From Luteolibacter sp. Y139 (GTDB lineage: Bacteria > Verrucomicrobiota > Verrucomicrobiia > Verrucomicrobiales > Akkermansiaceae): a DNA stretch of 64,000 nucleotides. Location: NCBI RefSeq assembly GCF_038066715.1, contig NZ_JBBUKT010000001.1, positions 806,001-870,000 of the forward strand, read 5' to 3'. Under the pieces are notes generated by a model, which worked only from the letters and a program-made list of their open reading frames with translations, had not been told where the DNA came from and did not search any database. The first letter of the stretch is position 1. Each line of letters starts with the position of its first letter. Below are positions 1 to 9,521 of the stretch, in pieces. A program made the translations under genes and the position numbers.

Positions 1-98
1 GCACCGCAGCCCGCCGCGGCAACCCCCGACCCACGCCATCCCACAGGCCCCGAAATTCCGGACTCGCCAGCGGGACATCGACCCGGTAGAAATACTTA

Positions 99-512
99 AT
101 GATCCTGAAATATTTGACTATCTTCAGTTTCATCGCTGCCCTCCCGGCGGCACCTGTCGGTCGCGAGACCCTGCCATGGCAGGCGCTCGACGACACGGAG
201 CTCATGCGCTTCGCAAAGCAACTCGGCGACCGCTTCGATCCCGAGGAAATCTTCGGCACCCCGGCCATGTCCCGCACCGATGGCGTGCGGGTCCGCCTCT
301 ACCCGAAGGGCACCGACGAACTGCTCGTCGTCGAGACCGTCCCCGGAAACAAGGAGTCTCCCCAGTTGGAGCACTTCCGCGCCATCCGCCTGAAACGGGC
401 CTTCGAGGGAAAAATCGCCGGCATGGAAGCCGGCACCATCCAGACGATCTGGGAAATCTCCATGAATCCCAAACCCGCCCCGGAGAACTTGCTCCAGCGC
501 CTCCTCAAGTAA
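99..512 (+). CDS. Small secreted protein of unknown function
   Basis: A 137-residue protein that I do not recognise. The first ~18 residues form a typical signal peptide (MILKY start, hydrophobic run ending ALPAAP), so it is probably exported. The mature part is short and mixed-charge, with no cysteines and no catalytic motif I can name. The start at the ATG is supported by the signal peptide beginning there. The gene ends only 8 bases before the stop of the convergent DoxX-like gene. Positions 1-98 upstream are too short to assign: all three plus frames read through part of them, and none shows a recognisable domain. Confidence 0.6.
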   Translation: MILKYLTIFSFIAALPAAPVGRETLPWQALDDTELMRFAKQLGDRFDPEEIFGTPAMSRTDGVRVRLYPKGTDELLVVETVPGNKESPQLEHFRAIRLKRAFEGKIAGMEAGTIQTIWEISMNPKPAPENLLQRLLK

Positions 513-520
513 CCCGCCGC

Positions 521-1006
521 TCAGCCCGGCAGCTTCATCTTCGTCCCGCCGAAAACGTGGCCATTCCCCCGCCGGCCGATCCACCAGATGATCAGGATCG
601 CCAGCCAGTAGCCGCCGAATTCCACGAATTTCATCGTGTAGTTCATCGGCGAGCCATCCGCGTTCCCGTGGCAGCCGCAGGCGATGTTCAGCCCCTTGCT
701 CCACGCATGGCCGACGCCGATCGCAAAAAACGCCACCAGTCCCGCCAAGGCCCACAGCGCCCCGCGCTTCCACAGCCCCAGAATCAGGCAGGCCCCCACC
801 ACCATCTCCACCCACGGGATCGTGTAGGCGACCACCGCATCCCACGGCGCATAGACGATGCGGTAGTTCCCCACCGCCCGCGTGAACTCCGCCAGCCCCG
901 TGTGGAACACCTTCTCCCACCCGCTCCACGCGAAATATCCCCCCAGCGCGACGCGCAAGGCGAGCGCGACCCAAGGGGCGATTTCGTTGGATTTACGGGA
1001 TGCCAC
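521..1006 (-). CDS. DoxX/MauE-like integral membrane protein
   Basis: A 161-residue membrane protein with about four hydrophobic segments (roughly residues 10-30, 55-80, 82-100 and 130-146). The layout, an early glycine-rich WSGWEKVF segment and a CGCHG motif after the third helix, fits the MauE/DoxX redox-associated family, in which a Cys-Gly-Cys motif is common. Such proteins are thought to support thiol redox or periplasmic electron transfer; the role here is inferred. The start is a GTG (codon at 1004-1006), since no in-frame ATG lies before the first helix. It is convergent with the preceding small secreted protein. Confidence 0.72.
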   Translation of the reverse strand: MASRKSNEIAPWVALALRVALGGYFAWSGWEKVFHTGLAEFTRAVGNYRIVYAPWDAVVAYTIPWVEMVVGACLILGLWKRGALWALAGLVAFFAIGVGHAWSKGLNIACGCHGNADGSPMNYTMKFVEFGGYWLAILIIWWIGRRGNGHVFGGTKMKLPG

Positions 1007-1089
1007 GGCGGGGCCTTTAGCTTAAATTGACCTTCAAGCCAAGCTCAAAGCTTGCAATCTGCCCATGCAACCCGGCACTCCCGGGTCCC

Positions 1090-2370
1090 TCAGGGCTTGA
1101 AAACGAAGCACAGGTAGCTCGTCGCCGCCATCTCTTCCACCCGCATCCGCCGCGGCTTGTCTCTGCCGGTCCAGCTCTCCAGGAACAACACCTCCTTCCG
1201 CTCCGGATTGTAGCCCACCACCACCGAGGCATGCAGAGGCGCGCTCTCCGTCGGCCAGGTCGCCCGCTCCGCCGCATTCGCCGGATCCGGCAAGGTCGCC
1301 GCAGGATCACGCGACAGCTGCCGCATGAACCGAGTGTGCAGCTCATTCCGCTCAAACGAAAACCGCCGCCAAACAATCACCGGCATCCCCTGCGAAATCG
1401 CCCGCGCGGCCGCGGCACCATCGAACTTCGTCGTCCGGTCCAGCCCCAGTCCCGCCTCCGCCGCCACCGCGTGATACACCTTCACCAGGTTCGCCCCATC
1501 CGCGCGCCCGGTATTCTGGAACCCCGCCGCCACCGCCAGCCAGTCCTCGTCGAGGTGCAGCCCGAAATGACGGGCCGCCATCGCCAGGCTATTCAGCCCG
1601 CAATACGGCCGATACCCCTGCGGAATCGGCTGCAAATCCGCCAGGCTCACCGTCCCATCCTCCCCGTGGGTCACGGTCTTGGCCAGCTTCGCCAAATGAT
1701 CCCGCTCCGGCAGCGCCGCGATCGCCGGGTCCAGCCACTGGTCCGACTCCTCCACCGCGATGCTCACCCGCAGCAGCCGGTTGTTTGCCGCCAGCAGCCG
1801 CACGTGCTTCCCCTCCTTCTGCCACTCCTCCACCGGCATCTTCAGCCCCCGCGTCCGCCCGATCTTCGCCTCCACCGGCTTCGTATTCCCACAGGACGCC
1901 GCGATCGCCGTCCGCAGATCCGCGTGCGCATCCGTATAAATTTTCGCGAATTCCTCCTGCTTCGCCGCCATCCGCACCTCCACCTCCTTGCGCGTCTCCC
2001 GCTTGCTCAGCCCCTCCGGCAACTCCTCGTCGAAGTATCCGAAAAACGATCCCGCATCCACAAACGTCCCCTCCAGCGACTCCAGCTTCCCCTCACGCTT
2101 CACCGCACGCAGCAGCACCAGATCCCGCCCAAACAACTTCGGCCGCGCCATCAGATAAGAGATCGCCGAAGACGCCACCTTCCCCTCCTCCGTCCACTCC
2201 CCCGGCAACGCCGTCGACCCATCCCAAATCCCCGGCGCCATCAGATCCGCCGTCAGATCCTTCCCATTCAGCGGACTCTGCGCATTGAAAACCGGACTCG
2301 TGATCGAATTGGGCAAGGCCAAGGCAATCCCCGGCAGCGCCAGCACGAGAAGCAGCACGGTCTTCTTCAT
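1090..2370 (-). CDS. Secreted C39-like (papain-fold) cysteine peptidase
   Basis: A 426-residue protein starting at the ATG at 2370, where a clean signal peptide begins (MKKTVLLLVLALPG). The open frame extends upstream to 2526, but that extension is not peptide-like. The C-terminal ~180 residues look like a C39/papain-type fold: a catalytic Cys in YCGLNS (about residue 256) and a His in LHASVVVGYN (about residue 380), followed by a beta-strand with LESWTG. The N-terminal half has no domain I recognise and is rich in Lys/Glu. The protein is probably a periplasmic or secreted peptidase or peptidase-like hydrolase; the substrate is unknown. It is divergent from the AraC regulator, with 118 bases between the two starts. 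Confidence 0.68.
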   Translation of the reverse strand: MKKTVLLLVLALPGIALALPNSITSPVFNAQSPLNGKDLTADLMAPGIWDGSTALPGEWTEEGKVASSAISYLMARPKLFGRDLVLLRAVKREGKLESLEGTFVDAGSFFGYFDEELPEGLSKRETRKEVEVRMAAKQEEFAKIYTDAHADLRTAIAASCGNTKPVEAKIGRTRGLKMPVEEWQKEGKHVRLLAANNRLLRVSIAVEESDQWLDPAIAALPERDHLAKLAKTVTHGEDGTVSLADLQPIPQGYRPYCGLNSLAMAARHFGLHLDEDWLAVAAGFQNTGRADGANLVKVYHAVAAEAGLGLDRTTKFDGAAAARAISQGMPVIVWRRFSFERNELHTRFMRQLSRDPAATLPDPANAAERATWPTESAPLHASVVVGYNPERKEVLFLESWTGRDKPRRMRVEEMAATSYLCFVFKP

Positions 2371-2488
2371 TCCGCTACCCATAGCTCGCATTCCCCGGAA
2401 TCCAAGCCTCCACACGCATCGCCATGCGCAGCAAGACACGCCGGGAGAGTTGACCGGAACACGCCATCTGGAATCCTGCGACACGCCG

Positions 2489-3391
2489 ATGACGCCCGAT
2501 AAATCCACCGCCAAGGCTTTCCCCAACTACACGTCGGGAAGGATTGTCGCGGACAGCGAACTGCTGAACTGGCCCGGCATCTTCGTGCGCCGCCTCCGCT
2601 TTCCCCGCCAAGTGGACCGCTTCCTCGTCCCCGCCACCCCGGAGCCGCTGTTCTCGTGCGTCCTCAGCGGTACCGCGGCTTTTCGCGAACGGGACGCCGG
2701 CCAGGATTGGATCGAGCGGCAACTGACACCCGGCGACCTCTTCGTCACCCATTCCAAGGAGCCGTATGAACTCACCTGGTCCTCCCCCGCCGGCAAGGAA
2801 ATCGACACCATCGTGATGCACTTCGCCGTCGACCGGTTTCTTTCCGTCCTCGACCAGTTGTTTCCCGGAAAGCGCGAGGAGATCGAAGTGATCGACTTCT
2901 TCGGCCGCGACGAGGTGGCCACGCCCCTGTTCCACGCCCTGGCAGGGATGCTCGAACAACGCGTGCCGGGTTCATCGCCACGCGTCTCCGCGATCGGCGC
3001 ACTCATGACCGCCCACCTGTTAGAGAAATACACTCATGCGGCGGCTGCCAAGCCGGACTACCTCGGCGGGCTCCCGATCGGGAAACTGCGGAAACTGGAG
3101 GCCTTCGTCGGCGAATCCCTGAACGAGGAAGTTTCCCTCGACGCGATGGCCTCCGTGGTCGAGCTCAGCCCCTTCCACTTCTCGCGGGTCTTCAAGCAGA
3201 CGACCGGCATGACCCCGCTCCAATTCGTCACCCGCGAACGGATCGCCCGCGCCCAGCAGCTCATGCGCGAAACATCGCGCAGCCTCATCGAGATCGGAAT
3301 GGACGTCGGCTACACCAGCCCCAGCCACTTCGCTCAGGTCTTCCGTCGCCAGGTCGGCGTCACCCCCACCGAGTTCCGCAGGGAGCTCTGA
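2489..3391 (+). CDS. AraC family transcriptional regulator
   Basis: A 300-residue regulator. The N-terminal ~170 residues form a cupin-like ligand-sensing domain (strand-rich, with LTPGDLFVTH). The C-terminal ~100 residues are the AraC DNA-binding domain: first helix-turn-helix with SLDAMASVVELSPFHFSRVFK, then TPLQFVTRERIARAQQLM and the second HTH with IEIGMDVGYTSPSHFAQVFRR. The ATG at 2489 is chosen because the upstream in-frame sequence (from 2285) overlaps the opposite gene and lacks domain character. It is divergent from the C39-like peptidase and 150 bases upstream of a co-directional aldo/keto reductase, so either could be its target; this is inferred from position only. Confidence 0.92.
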   Translation: MTPDKSTAKAFPNYTSGRIVADSELLNWPGIFVRRLRFPRQVDRFLVPATPEPLFSCVLSGTAAFRERDAGQDWIERQLTPGDLFVTHSKEPYELTWSSPAGKEIDTIVMHFAVDRFLSVLDQLFPGKREEIEVIDFFGRDEVATPLFHALAGMLEQRVPGSSPRVSAIGALMTAHLLEKYTHAAAAKPDYLGGLPIGKLRKLEAFVGESLNEEVSLDAMASVVELSPFHFSRVFKQTTGMTPLQFVTRERIARAQQLMRETSRSLIEIGMDVGYTSPSHFAQVFRRQVGVTPTEFRREL

Positions 3392-3460
3392 AGCGCATTT
3401 GCGCAAGATCGCGACAGCGCGAGAAGGAACCCGTGAGACGCGCCCGGGGAATGCGCCTAG

Positions 3461-4540
<1,080 letters not shown>

Positions 4541-4700
4541 AACGAGGATCACGCTGGGCCAAACGACGGAGCCCTCCTTCGGCCCACCATTCCCGGGCTC
4601 CTCCCCGTCACCCCGCGCTCCCGGGAGGTCCCCGCGGAGCACCTGCGCCACCTTTCACACCGCCCTTGCCCGCCGCGCCGCCAGCGTTTACAGGCCCCGC

Positions 4701-5993
4701 ATGCACGGATTCGCCTACCGCCAGGGCTCGCTCCACTGCGAGGACGTCAATCTCCAGACCCTCGCCGATGAGCACGGCACCCCGCTCTACGTCTACTCCG
4801 CCAATACCATCCTCGACCACTACCGCCGCCTCGATGAGGCCCTCGGCGCGATCGACCACGAGGTGGCCTACGCGGTGAAGGCAAATTCGAACCTCTCCGT
4901 CCTCCGCCTCCTCGCCGAAGCCCACGCCGGCTTCGACATCGTCTCCGGCGGCGAACTCTTCCGCGTCATCAAGGCCGGCGGCGACCCCGCCAAGTGCACC
5001 TTCGCCGGCGTCGGCAAGACCCGCGCCGAAATCGAGTACGCCCTCAAGCAGGGCATCTACTCCTTCAATGTCGAGAGCGAGGAAGAGCTCCGCTACCTCA
5101 ATGAAGTCGCCGCCGCCCTCGGCGTCATCGCCCCCGCCGCCGTCCGCGTGAATCCCAACGTCGACGCCAAGACCCACAAGTACATCTCCACCGGCAAGTC
5201 CGAGAACAAGTTCGGCGTCGACTTCGATGCCATCGCCGACCTCTACGCCCGCGCCGCCCGCGAACTCTCCCACGTGAAGCTCCGCGGCCTCCAGATGCAC
5301 ATCGGCTCCCAGCTCACCTCCATCGATCCCTTCATCGAGGCCGTCGAAAAGGTCGCCCCCCTCGCCACCCACCTCAAGGTCACCCACGGCATCGAGTTCT
5401 GGTCCATCGGCGGCGGCATCGGCATCGTCTATCACGGCTCCCTCGACTCCGGCGACACCGGCTGGTGGGAAAGCAAGCCCGAGGGCGAGCGACCCCTCAC
5501 CATCGCCCAATACGGACAGGCCCTCGTCCCCCGCCTCGAACACCTCGGCCTCAAGATCCTCCTCGAGCCCGGCCGCCTCATCGTCGGCAATGCCGGCGTC
5601 CTCCTCACCAAGTGCCTCTTCGAAAAGCGCGGCAAGGCCAAGACCTTCAAGGTCGTCAACGCCGGCATGAATGACCTCATCCGCCCCGCCCTCTACGAAG
5701 GCCACCACGAGATCGCCCCCGTCAAGCAACCCACCGCCGACACCGGCATCCGCAAGGTCGACGTCGTCGGCCCCATCTGCGAAAGCGGCGACTTCTTCTG
5801 CCAGGACCGCGAGCTCCCCGACTTCCAACCCGGCGAAACCGTCGCCCTCCTCAGCGCCGGCGCCTACGGCTTCGCCATGGCCTCCAACTACAACTCCCGC
5901 CCCCTCCCCGCCGAAATCCTAGTCGACGGCTCCACCGCCCGCATCATCCGCAAGCGCCAAACCCTCGACGACATCATCGCCGGCGAAGCGTAA
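4701..5993 (+). CDS. lysA: Diaminopimelate decarboxylase
   Basis: A 430-residue PLP-dependent decarboxylase catalysing the last step of lysine synthesis, meso-diaminopimelate to lysine plus CO2, in the cytoplasm. The PLP lysine is Lys60 in YAVKAN; other family marks are the HIGSQ segment, the glycine-rich phosphate-binding GGGIGI, EPGR, and the active-site Cys in CESGDFF near residue 360. The length matches LysA proteins. The start is an ATG with no strong Shine-Dalgarno sequence. A strong terminator follows, so it is probably monocistronic. A long open frame on the opposite strand (4608-5828) is a codon-bias shadow. Confidence 0.96.
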   Translation: MHGFAYRQGSLHCEDVNLQTLADEHGTPLYVYSANTILDHYRRLDEALGAIDHEVAYAVKANSNLSVLRLLAEAHAGFDIVSGGELFRVIKAGGDPAKCTFAGVGKTRAEIEYALKQGIYSFNVESEEELRYLNEVAAALGVIAPAAVRVNPNVDAKTHKYISTGKSENKFGVDFDAIADLYARAARELSHVKLRGLQMHIGSQLTSIDPFIEAVEKVAPLATHLKVTHGIEFWSIGGGIGIVYHGSLDSGDTGWWESKPEGERPLTIAQYGQALVPRLEHLGLKILLEPGRLIVGNAGVLLTKCLFEKRGKAKTFKVVNAGMNDLIRPALYEGHHEIAPVKQPTADTGIRKVDVVGPICESGDFFCQDRELPDFQPGETVALLSAGAYGFAMASNYNSRPLPAEILVDGSTARIIRKRQTLDDIIAGEA

Positions 5994-6032
5994 GCGGCGA
6001 CGAAACTCGCGAAACGAGCTAAATTCAAAGAC

Positions 6033-6074
6033 AGAAAAGGCAGGAGGCTCTAACGGGCATCTCCTGCCTTTTCT
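6033..6074 (+). terminator. Rho-independent-type terminator after lysA
   Basis: A perfect 14-bp inverted repeat: AGAAAAGGCAGGAG at 6033-6046 pairs with its complement at 6061-6074, with a 14-base loop. The 3' arm ends in a T/C-rich tract running into TCTTTTG. It begins about 40 bases after the lysA stop. The A-rich 5' flank means it could also stop transcription coming from the TIR pair on the other strand. Confidence 0.8.
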
Positions 6075-6079
6075 CTTTT

Positions 6080-6103
6080 GATCGCTCTGCACATCGAGCG
6101 ATC
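6080..6103. repeat. Small inverted repeat in the lysA/TIR-pair junction
   Basis: An 8-bp stem (GATCGCTC at 6080-6087, GAGCGATC at 6096-6103) with an 8-base loop, sitting directly after the lysA terminator. The remaining stretch to 6192 holds no gene that I can see. It may mark the boundary of the lower-GC insertion, but this is only positional. Confidence 0.4.
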
Positions 6104-6192
6104 CCGGAGGGCACCACGGAACGTAGTGGCATCAGCATCATCGCGCCCTTGATCAGGATTACTACATCGTGAAAGGCCCACTCCTCGGTCAC

Positions 6193-7002
6193 CTATCGTC
6201 GGAGCCCAGCTTTCTTCCCAAGGTCCCTTTCTTGGACAACGAACAGCTGACAGTCTAAAAAGACATGCGAATAAAACGCAACTCGCTCTAACGGAGTCCG
6301 CTCCTCAAGAACTCGTTGCGATAATCGCTTCGACGCAAAAGCGATATGCCGGTGCTTCTCTGCAATATCGGTCATTGCTGACGCTACCCGAAGTAGGTTC
6401 TCTTTATGCAACCCAAACTCCGAAGCTTTGCGAAATGCTCCGATCACATTTCCTTGGAATTCCTCGAAGCTGCCTGATGAATCAAGACGGCGGGGTTCGG
6501 AGCAAATATGCGGTGGTGGCGCATCCAAACGAAAAGCAACGTGATGTTCACCATCGTCGGGAAGCGCACCAATCACCGATGGCTTGATCCATAGGGACTT
6601 GATTTTCACTTCGTGCTTTAAATAGGCCTCATTCAGTTCCTGAGGAGTATGGAAAGCTGGAGCAGAATAATACACCTCCTGTCCTAGTTGCTCTAGGTCA
6701 ATAAGCATTTCGTGCTGTGACGAGTGTCGCGCGGGTCGCAAGTGCATCCGGTAAAATGGCACTTTCAGAAGCCCCCTCTTGGCCTCCACTGCGCTTCGCC
6801 GCTTCATCTTGTGCGAGAGCTTGAACTGAATAAAAAGCGGCATACCAGGCCGATCCAAACGAACATCGTATCCACCACCTGGCTGCCCCTCTTGGAAAAG
6901 GGAAGGGAATACCGGTGCAGCGGTAAGATTCAAGCCATGCCAATGAATCAATTCATCGGTCAGAGCAAATCCGTAGCTAAACTCTGATATGTCGGGCTTC
7001 AT
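6193..7002 (-). CDS. Possible PD-(D/E)xK-like partner of a TIR protein
   Basis: A 269-residue protein of no family I can name with certainty. Residues 38-61 read E-x7-D-x12-Q-x-K (Glu38, Asp46 in GGGYDVRL, Gln59 and Lys61 in FIQFK), preceded by an N-terminal helix. This order resembles the restriction-endonuclease-like PD-(D/E)xK core with Gln in the third position, so a nuclease-type fold is possible but not proven. The rest is mixed alpha/beta with a Pro-rich central part and a helical C-terminus. The start is the ATG at 7002; a TTG lies two codons upstream. It follows the TIR gene on the same strand with a gap of about 43 bases, so the two are probably one operon. GC is clearly lower than in the flanking genes, suggesting horizontal gain. 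Confidence 0.62.
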   Translation of the reverse strand: MKPDISEFSYGFALTDELIHWHGLNLTAAPVFPSLFQEGQPGGGYDVRLDRPGMPLFIQFKLSHKMKRRSAVEAKRGLLKVPFYRMHLRPARHSSQHEMLIDLEQLGQEVYYSAPAFHTPQELNEAYLKHEVKIKSLWIKPSVIGALPDDGEHHVAFRLDAPPPHICSEPRRLDSSGSFEEFQGNVIGAFRKASEFGLHKENLLRVASAMTDIAEKHRHIAFASKRLSQRVLEERTPLERVAFYSHVFLDCQLFVVQERDLGKKAGLRR

Positions 7003-7045
7003 TGTCAAAGATCGGGGGAAACAGGCGCGACCAATGCCGAAAGAC

Positions 7046-8317
7046 TTACTTCGCCCCGCTTTTGCTCTCCGGATTCAGCTCATAGATTCTGAGCGCATTA
7101 TTCCCTTCCGGTTGAAGCAACCAACCCAAGCGGATGAGTTCTGTAACCGCAGGCGCAAATAGAGACTTCTTCACCGACGGAGCCGCGCCTGCCGCCGTTG
7201 TATTTGGGATGAACGCTCGATAAAGCGGACCTACCGGGCTATCTCGCAGTATTTCAGTGAGGCCTTGCTCATCCTCGTTTGGATGCTGAAGAATGAGTTC
7301 CAAGAGCTCCTTTGCGAACGTTGAGTGGGGCTCTTCAAATCGGGATGCACTTTTGGCCTTTGCCTGTGCCGCCTTCGCCTTCTTCTTGGTCGCTTCATAC
7401 CGAACGCGGTCGCGAACCAATTCAAGCTGACTATTGCCCAAATCACTCAAGGACGAGATCGACTGGGCATAACCGAGCTTCTCGGCAGCAAACGCGTAAA
7501 GTGCCTCCTTCGTCCAGCCCAACGGCTTCAATAAGCTATATATCGTTTTCGTCAACGTGGTGCGATAGGCTTGCGGATTGACCCGCTTAAGCTTCTTGTC
7601 GTTGCTGGCTCGGTATTGTTGGAGCCAAGACTTGGCTTCCGCGAAACGCGAGCGATCAAGAGACTGCAAGCCGTGCGTTTTGGTACCAAACTCGTCATGG
7701 AATTGGCCCCAAACAATACCGGCCCATTTGCCATACTCGGCCTTAACAACGTCGTCCTCCTGATTCACCTTTTTGGCAATTAGTCGCGTCACAATCTCAT
7801 CGTGGACGTTTCTCAGTTCTTCCCGTTGCTCAGAGGTGACGTGGGATTCATCGGGAGTGAACTTCTCAATCTTCTTTTTCCGATTTTCGATCAGGATTCG
7901 GAGCCCTTTTACCACGTCCGCGAATGCTTCATCGGCGCTGTGCCAATGTTTGCTATGAATCGCATGCCCATCTTCCGGTAGAGCCTTGAATTGGCGAAGT
8001 TCAGGAACCAGCCAGTCACAAGGACGGACTATGATAGGAACGATTAGGGCCTTTCCTGCCTTTTGCTTTTCAAGAGCCTTCTTGAATTCTTTCTCATAGC
8101 AGTAGTCGGAATTGATGAACGAGGAACTGACAAGCAGGAGGAAGAGATTGGCCTTTTCCATCGCCGAAGCGACCTCTTGGTCAAGGATACCTCCGGCATC
8201 GATCTCGCGATCCGTCCAAGTTTCGAGTAACTTCTGACGTCGAAGCCCCGCCAAGTGTTGGTGCAACGAAGTTAGAAACTCAGCGTCATGATGAGAATAC
8301 GATATGAACGCTTTCAT
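7046..8317 (-). CDS. TIR-domain protein, candidate immune effector
   Basis: A 423-residue protein. Residues 1-145 are a TIR domain of the bacterial TIR_2 type: it opens with KAFISYSHHD, carries an LLLVSSSFINSDYCYEKEF segment with a candidate NADase glutamate (Glu75 or Glu77), and has the IVPIIVRPCDW strand. Residues ~165-240 resemble the helical ORF6C domain of phage antirepressor-type proteins (FGTKTHGLQSLDRSRFAEA). Residues ~245-320 are helical with GWTKEALYAFA and a Lys/Ala-rich linker, and residues ~330-423 look like a winged-helix segment. The ATG at 8317 has a G-rich upstream region. Bacterial TIR proteins are known as NAD-consuming or signal-making antiphage effectors; that role here is inferred. 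The gene precedes the partner at 6193-7002, and its lower GC marks it as accessory. Confidence 0.82.
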   Translation of the reverse strand: MKAFISYSHHDAEFLTSLHQHLAGLRRQKLLETWTDREIDAGGILDQEVASAMEKANLFLLLVSSSFINSDYCYEKEFKKALEKQKAGKALIVPIIVRPCDWLVPELRQFKALPEDGHAIHSKHWHSADEAFADVVKGLRILIENRKKKIEKFTPDESHVTSEQREELRNVHDEIVTRLIAKKVNQEDDVVKAEYGKWAGIVWGQFHDEFGTKTHGLQSLDRSRFAEAKSWLQQYRASNDKKLKRVNPQAYRTTLTKTIYSLLKPLGWTKEALYAFAAEKLGYAQSISSLSDLGNSQLELVRDRVRYEATKKKAKAAQAKAKSASRFEEPHSTFAKELLELILQHPNEDEQGLTEILRDSPVGPLYRAFIPNTTAAGAAPSVKKSLFAPAVTELIRLGWLLQPEGNNALRIYELNPESKSGAK

Positions 8318-8624
8318 CCCGCCCCCCCTAGCATCTGACTTTTCAAGGTGCAGCAAATGGACCTAACAAGATCCCAAAACCAAAATCTGGGGGACTTGCT
8401 TTTTTCGGTCTTGGGAGCGGTGGATTTTTGGACAGGCATCGAGCAACAAGATCGAGAGAAGTTAGAGCGAAATGCAATGGAGGGGGAAGAAGAAAGCGTG
8501 TCCAGATCGAACCTCAGGGGCATACATCGGCGGTTTTTACAGACGAACAACCAATGAAGCCCCGGGAGTTCAGCACCAAAGGCTCGCCATCCCAGTTCCG
8601 GCATGCAGCGTCGTCCCCACGTTT
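8318..8624. other. Intergenic region between TIR gene and EamA gene
   Basis: About 307 bases between divergent genes. I see no credible coding region, no tRNA and no strong hairpin. Composition is more A/T- and purine-rich than the surroundings up to about 8550, matching the TIR cassette, and then rises toward the transporter. It must hold the promoters of both genes, but I cannot point to convincing -35/-10 pairs. Confidence 0.5.
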
Positions 8625-9521
8625 TTGAAACACTACCTCCAACTCCACCTCCTCGTCCTGCTCCTCGCCACCACGGCGATCCTCGGCGAGCTGATCTCCC
8701 TGCCCGCCGCGGGGCTGGTGATCTGGCGCACCCTCTTCGCCTCCCTCGGCGCAGCCGCTTGGGTCACCTTGGTCCGCCGCCACTCCCTCTGGCCCGGCAA
8801 AAAGTCCGCAAAGGCCTACCTCGCCATCGGCTTCATCGTCGGCCTCCACTGGATCTGCTTCTTCGGCGCGGTAAAGCTCGCGAACATCTCCGTCTGCCTC
8901 GCCGGCATGGCCACCATCTCGCTCTTCACCGCCTTCACCGAACCCCTGCTGGAAAAACGCCGCATCCGCCCCTTTGAAGTGCTGCTCGGCCTGCTCGTCG
9001 TCGCCGGCATCGGCGTGGTCGCCGGCTTCGTCGGCAAGGAACACCTGTTAGGCCTCGGCGTCGCCATGCTCAGCGCCTTCCTCGCCTCCGTCTTCCCGGT
9101 GCTGAACCGCAAGCTCGTCACCGGCGGAAGCGATCCCCTCACCATGGTCGCCTGGGAAATGGCCGGAGCCCTCACCGCCTCCTTGCTCCTCTTCCCCTTC
9201 GTCGGCGGAGGCGTCTCGCTCCTCGCCTGGAAGGACCTCGATTGGCTGTGGCTAATGCTCCTCGCCTGGGTCTGCACCGTCTTCGCCCACGGCTTCCACA
9301 TCAGCCTGCTGAAGCACCTGAGCGCCTACACCATGAACCTCGCGTTCAACTTCGAGCCCCTCTACGGCATCCTCGCCGCAGCCCTGCTCTTCGGCGAGCA
9401 CAAGCAACTCCACCCGCTCTTCTACGCCGGCCTCGCCACCATCCTGCTCGCAAACCTCCTGCACCCGCTCCTCGTCCACCGCATCCGCCGGCGCGCCTTG
9501 TTAGACGCGGACTCACGGTGA
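8625..9521 (+). CDS. EamA/DMT family transporter
   Basis: A 298-residue inner-membrane protein with about ten hydrophobic segments in two EamA-type halves, as usual for drug/metabolite transporters. It opens with KHYLQLHLLVLLLATTAILGELISLP, the usual first helix, so I start it at a TTG at 8625; an in-frame open stretch back to 8472 is hydrophilic and not family-like. The second half contains GLHWICFFGAVKLANIS and ends with FNFEPLYGILAAALLFGE, a conserved DMT signature. The substrate is unknown. Its stop overlaps the stop of the convergent metalloprotease gene by 9 bases. Confidence 0.85.
   Translation: MKHYLQLHLLVLLLATTAILGELISLPAAGLVIWRTLFASLGAAAWVTLVRRHSLWPGKKSAKAYLAIGFIVGLHWICFFGAVKLANISVCLAGMATISLFTAFTEPLLEKRRIRPFEVLLGLLVVAGIGVVAGFVGKEHLLGLGVAMLSAFLASVFPVLNRKLVTGGSDPLTMVAWEMAGALTASLLLFPFVGGGVSLLAWKDLDWLWLMLLAWVCTVFAHGFHISLLKHLSAYTMNLAFNFEPLYGILAAALLFGEHKQLHPLFYAGLATILLANLLHPLLVHRIRRRALLDADSR

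Noticed and set aside
1..133. Minus-strand frame from an ATG at 133 running off the left edge, and plus-strand frames ending at 87-99
   Set aside because: Only 44 codons are visible and they overlap the signal peptide of the 99-512 gene on the other strand; nothing is recognisable.
1027..2502. A 491-codon plus-strand frame opposite the C39-like peptidase
   Set aside because: Arg/Pro/His-rich shadow; the minus-strand gene has a signal peptide and a catalytic-type core.
4541..4700. CCCGGG-type inverted repeats before lysA as a regulatory element
   Set aside because: They are short and not well paired; expected in GC-rich intergenic sequence. No lysine riboswitch core was recognised.
4608..5828. 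A 406-codon open frame opposite lysA
   Set aside because: Acidic, Gly/Asp/Val-rich low-complexity translation; lysA on the plus strand is certain.
6193..8317. A transposon or integrase carrying the TIR pair
   Set aside because: No transposase, integrase, or flanking direct repeats were seen; only GC and context indicate transfer.
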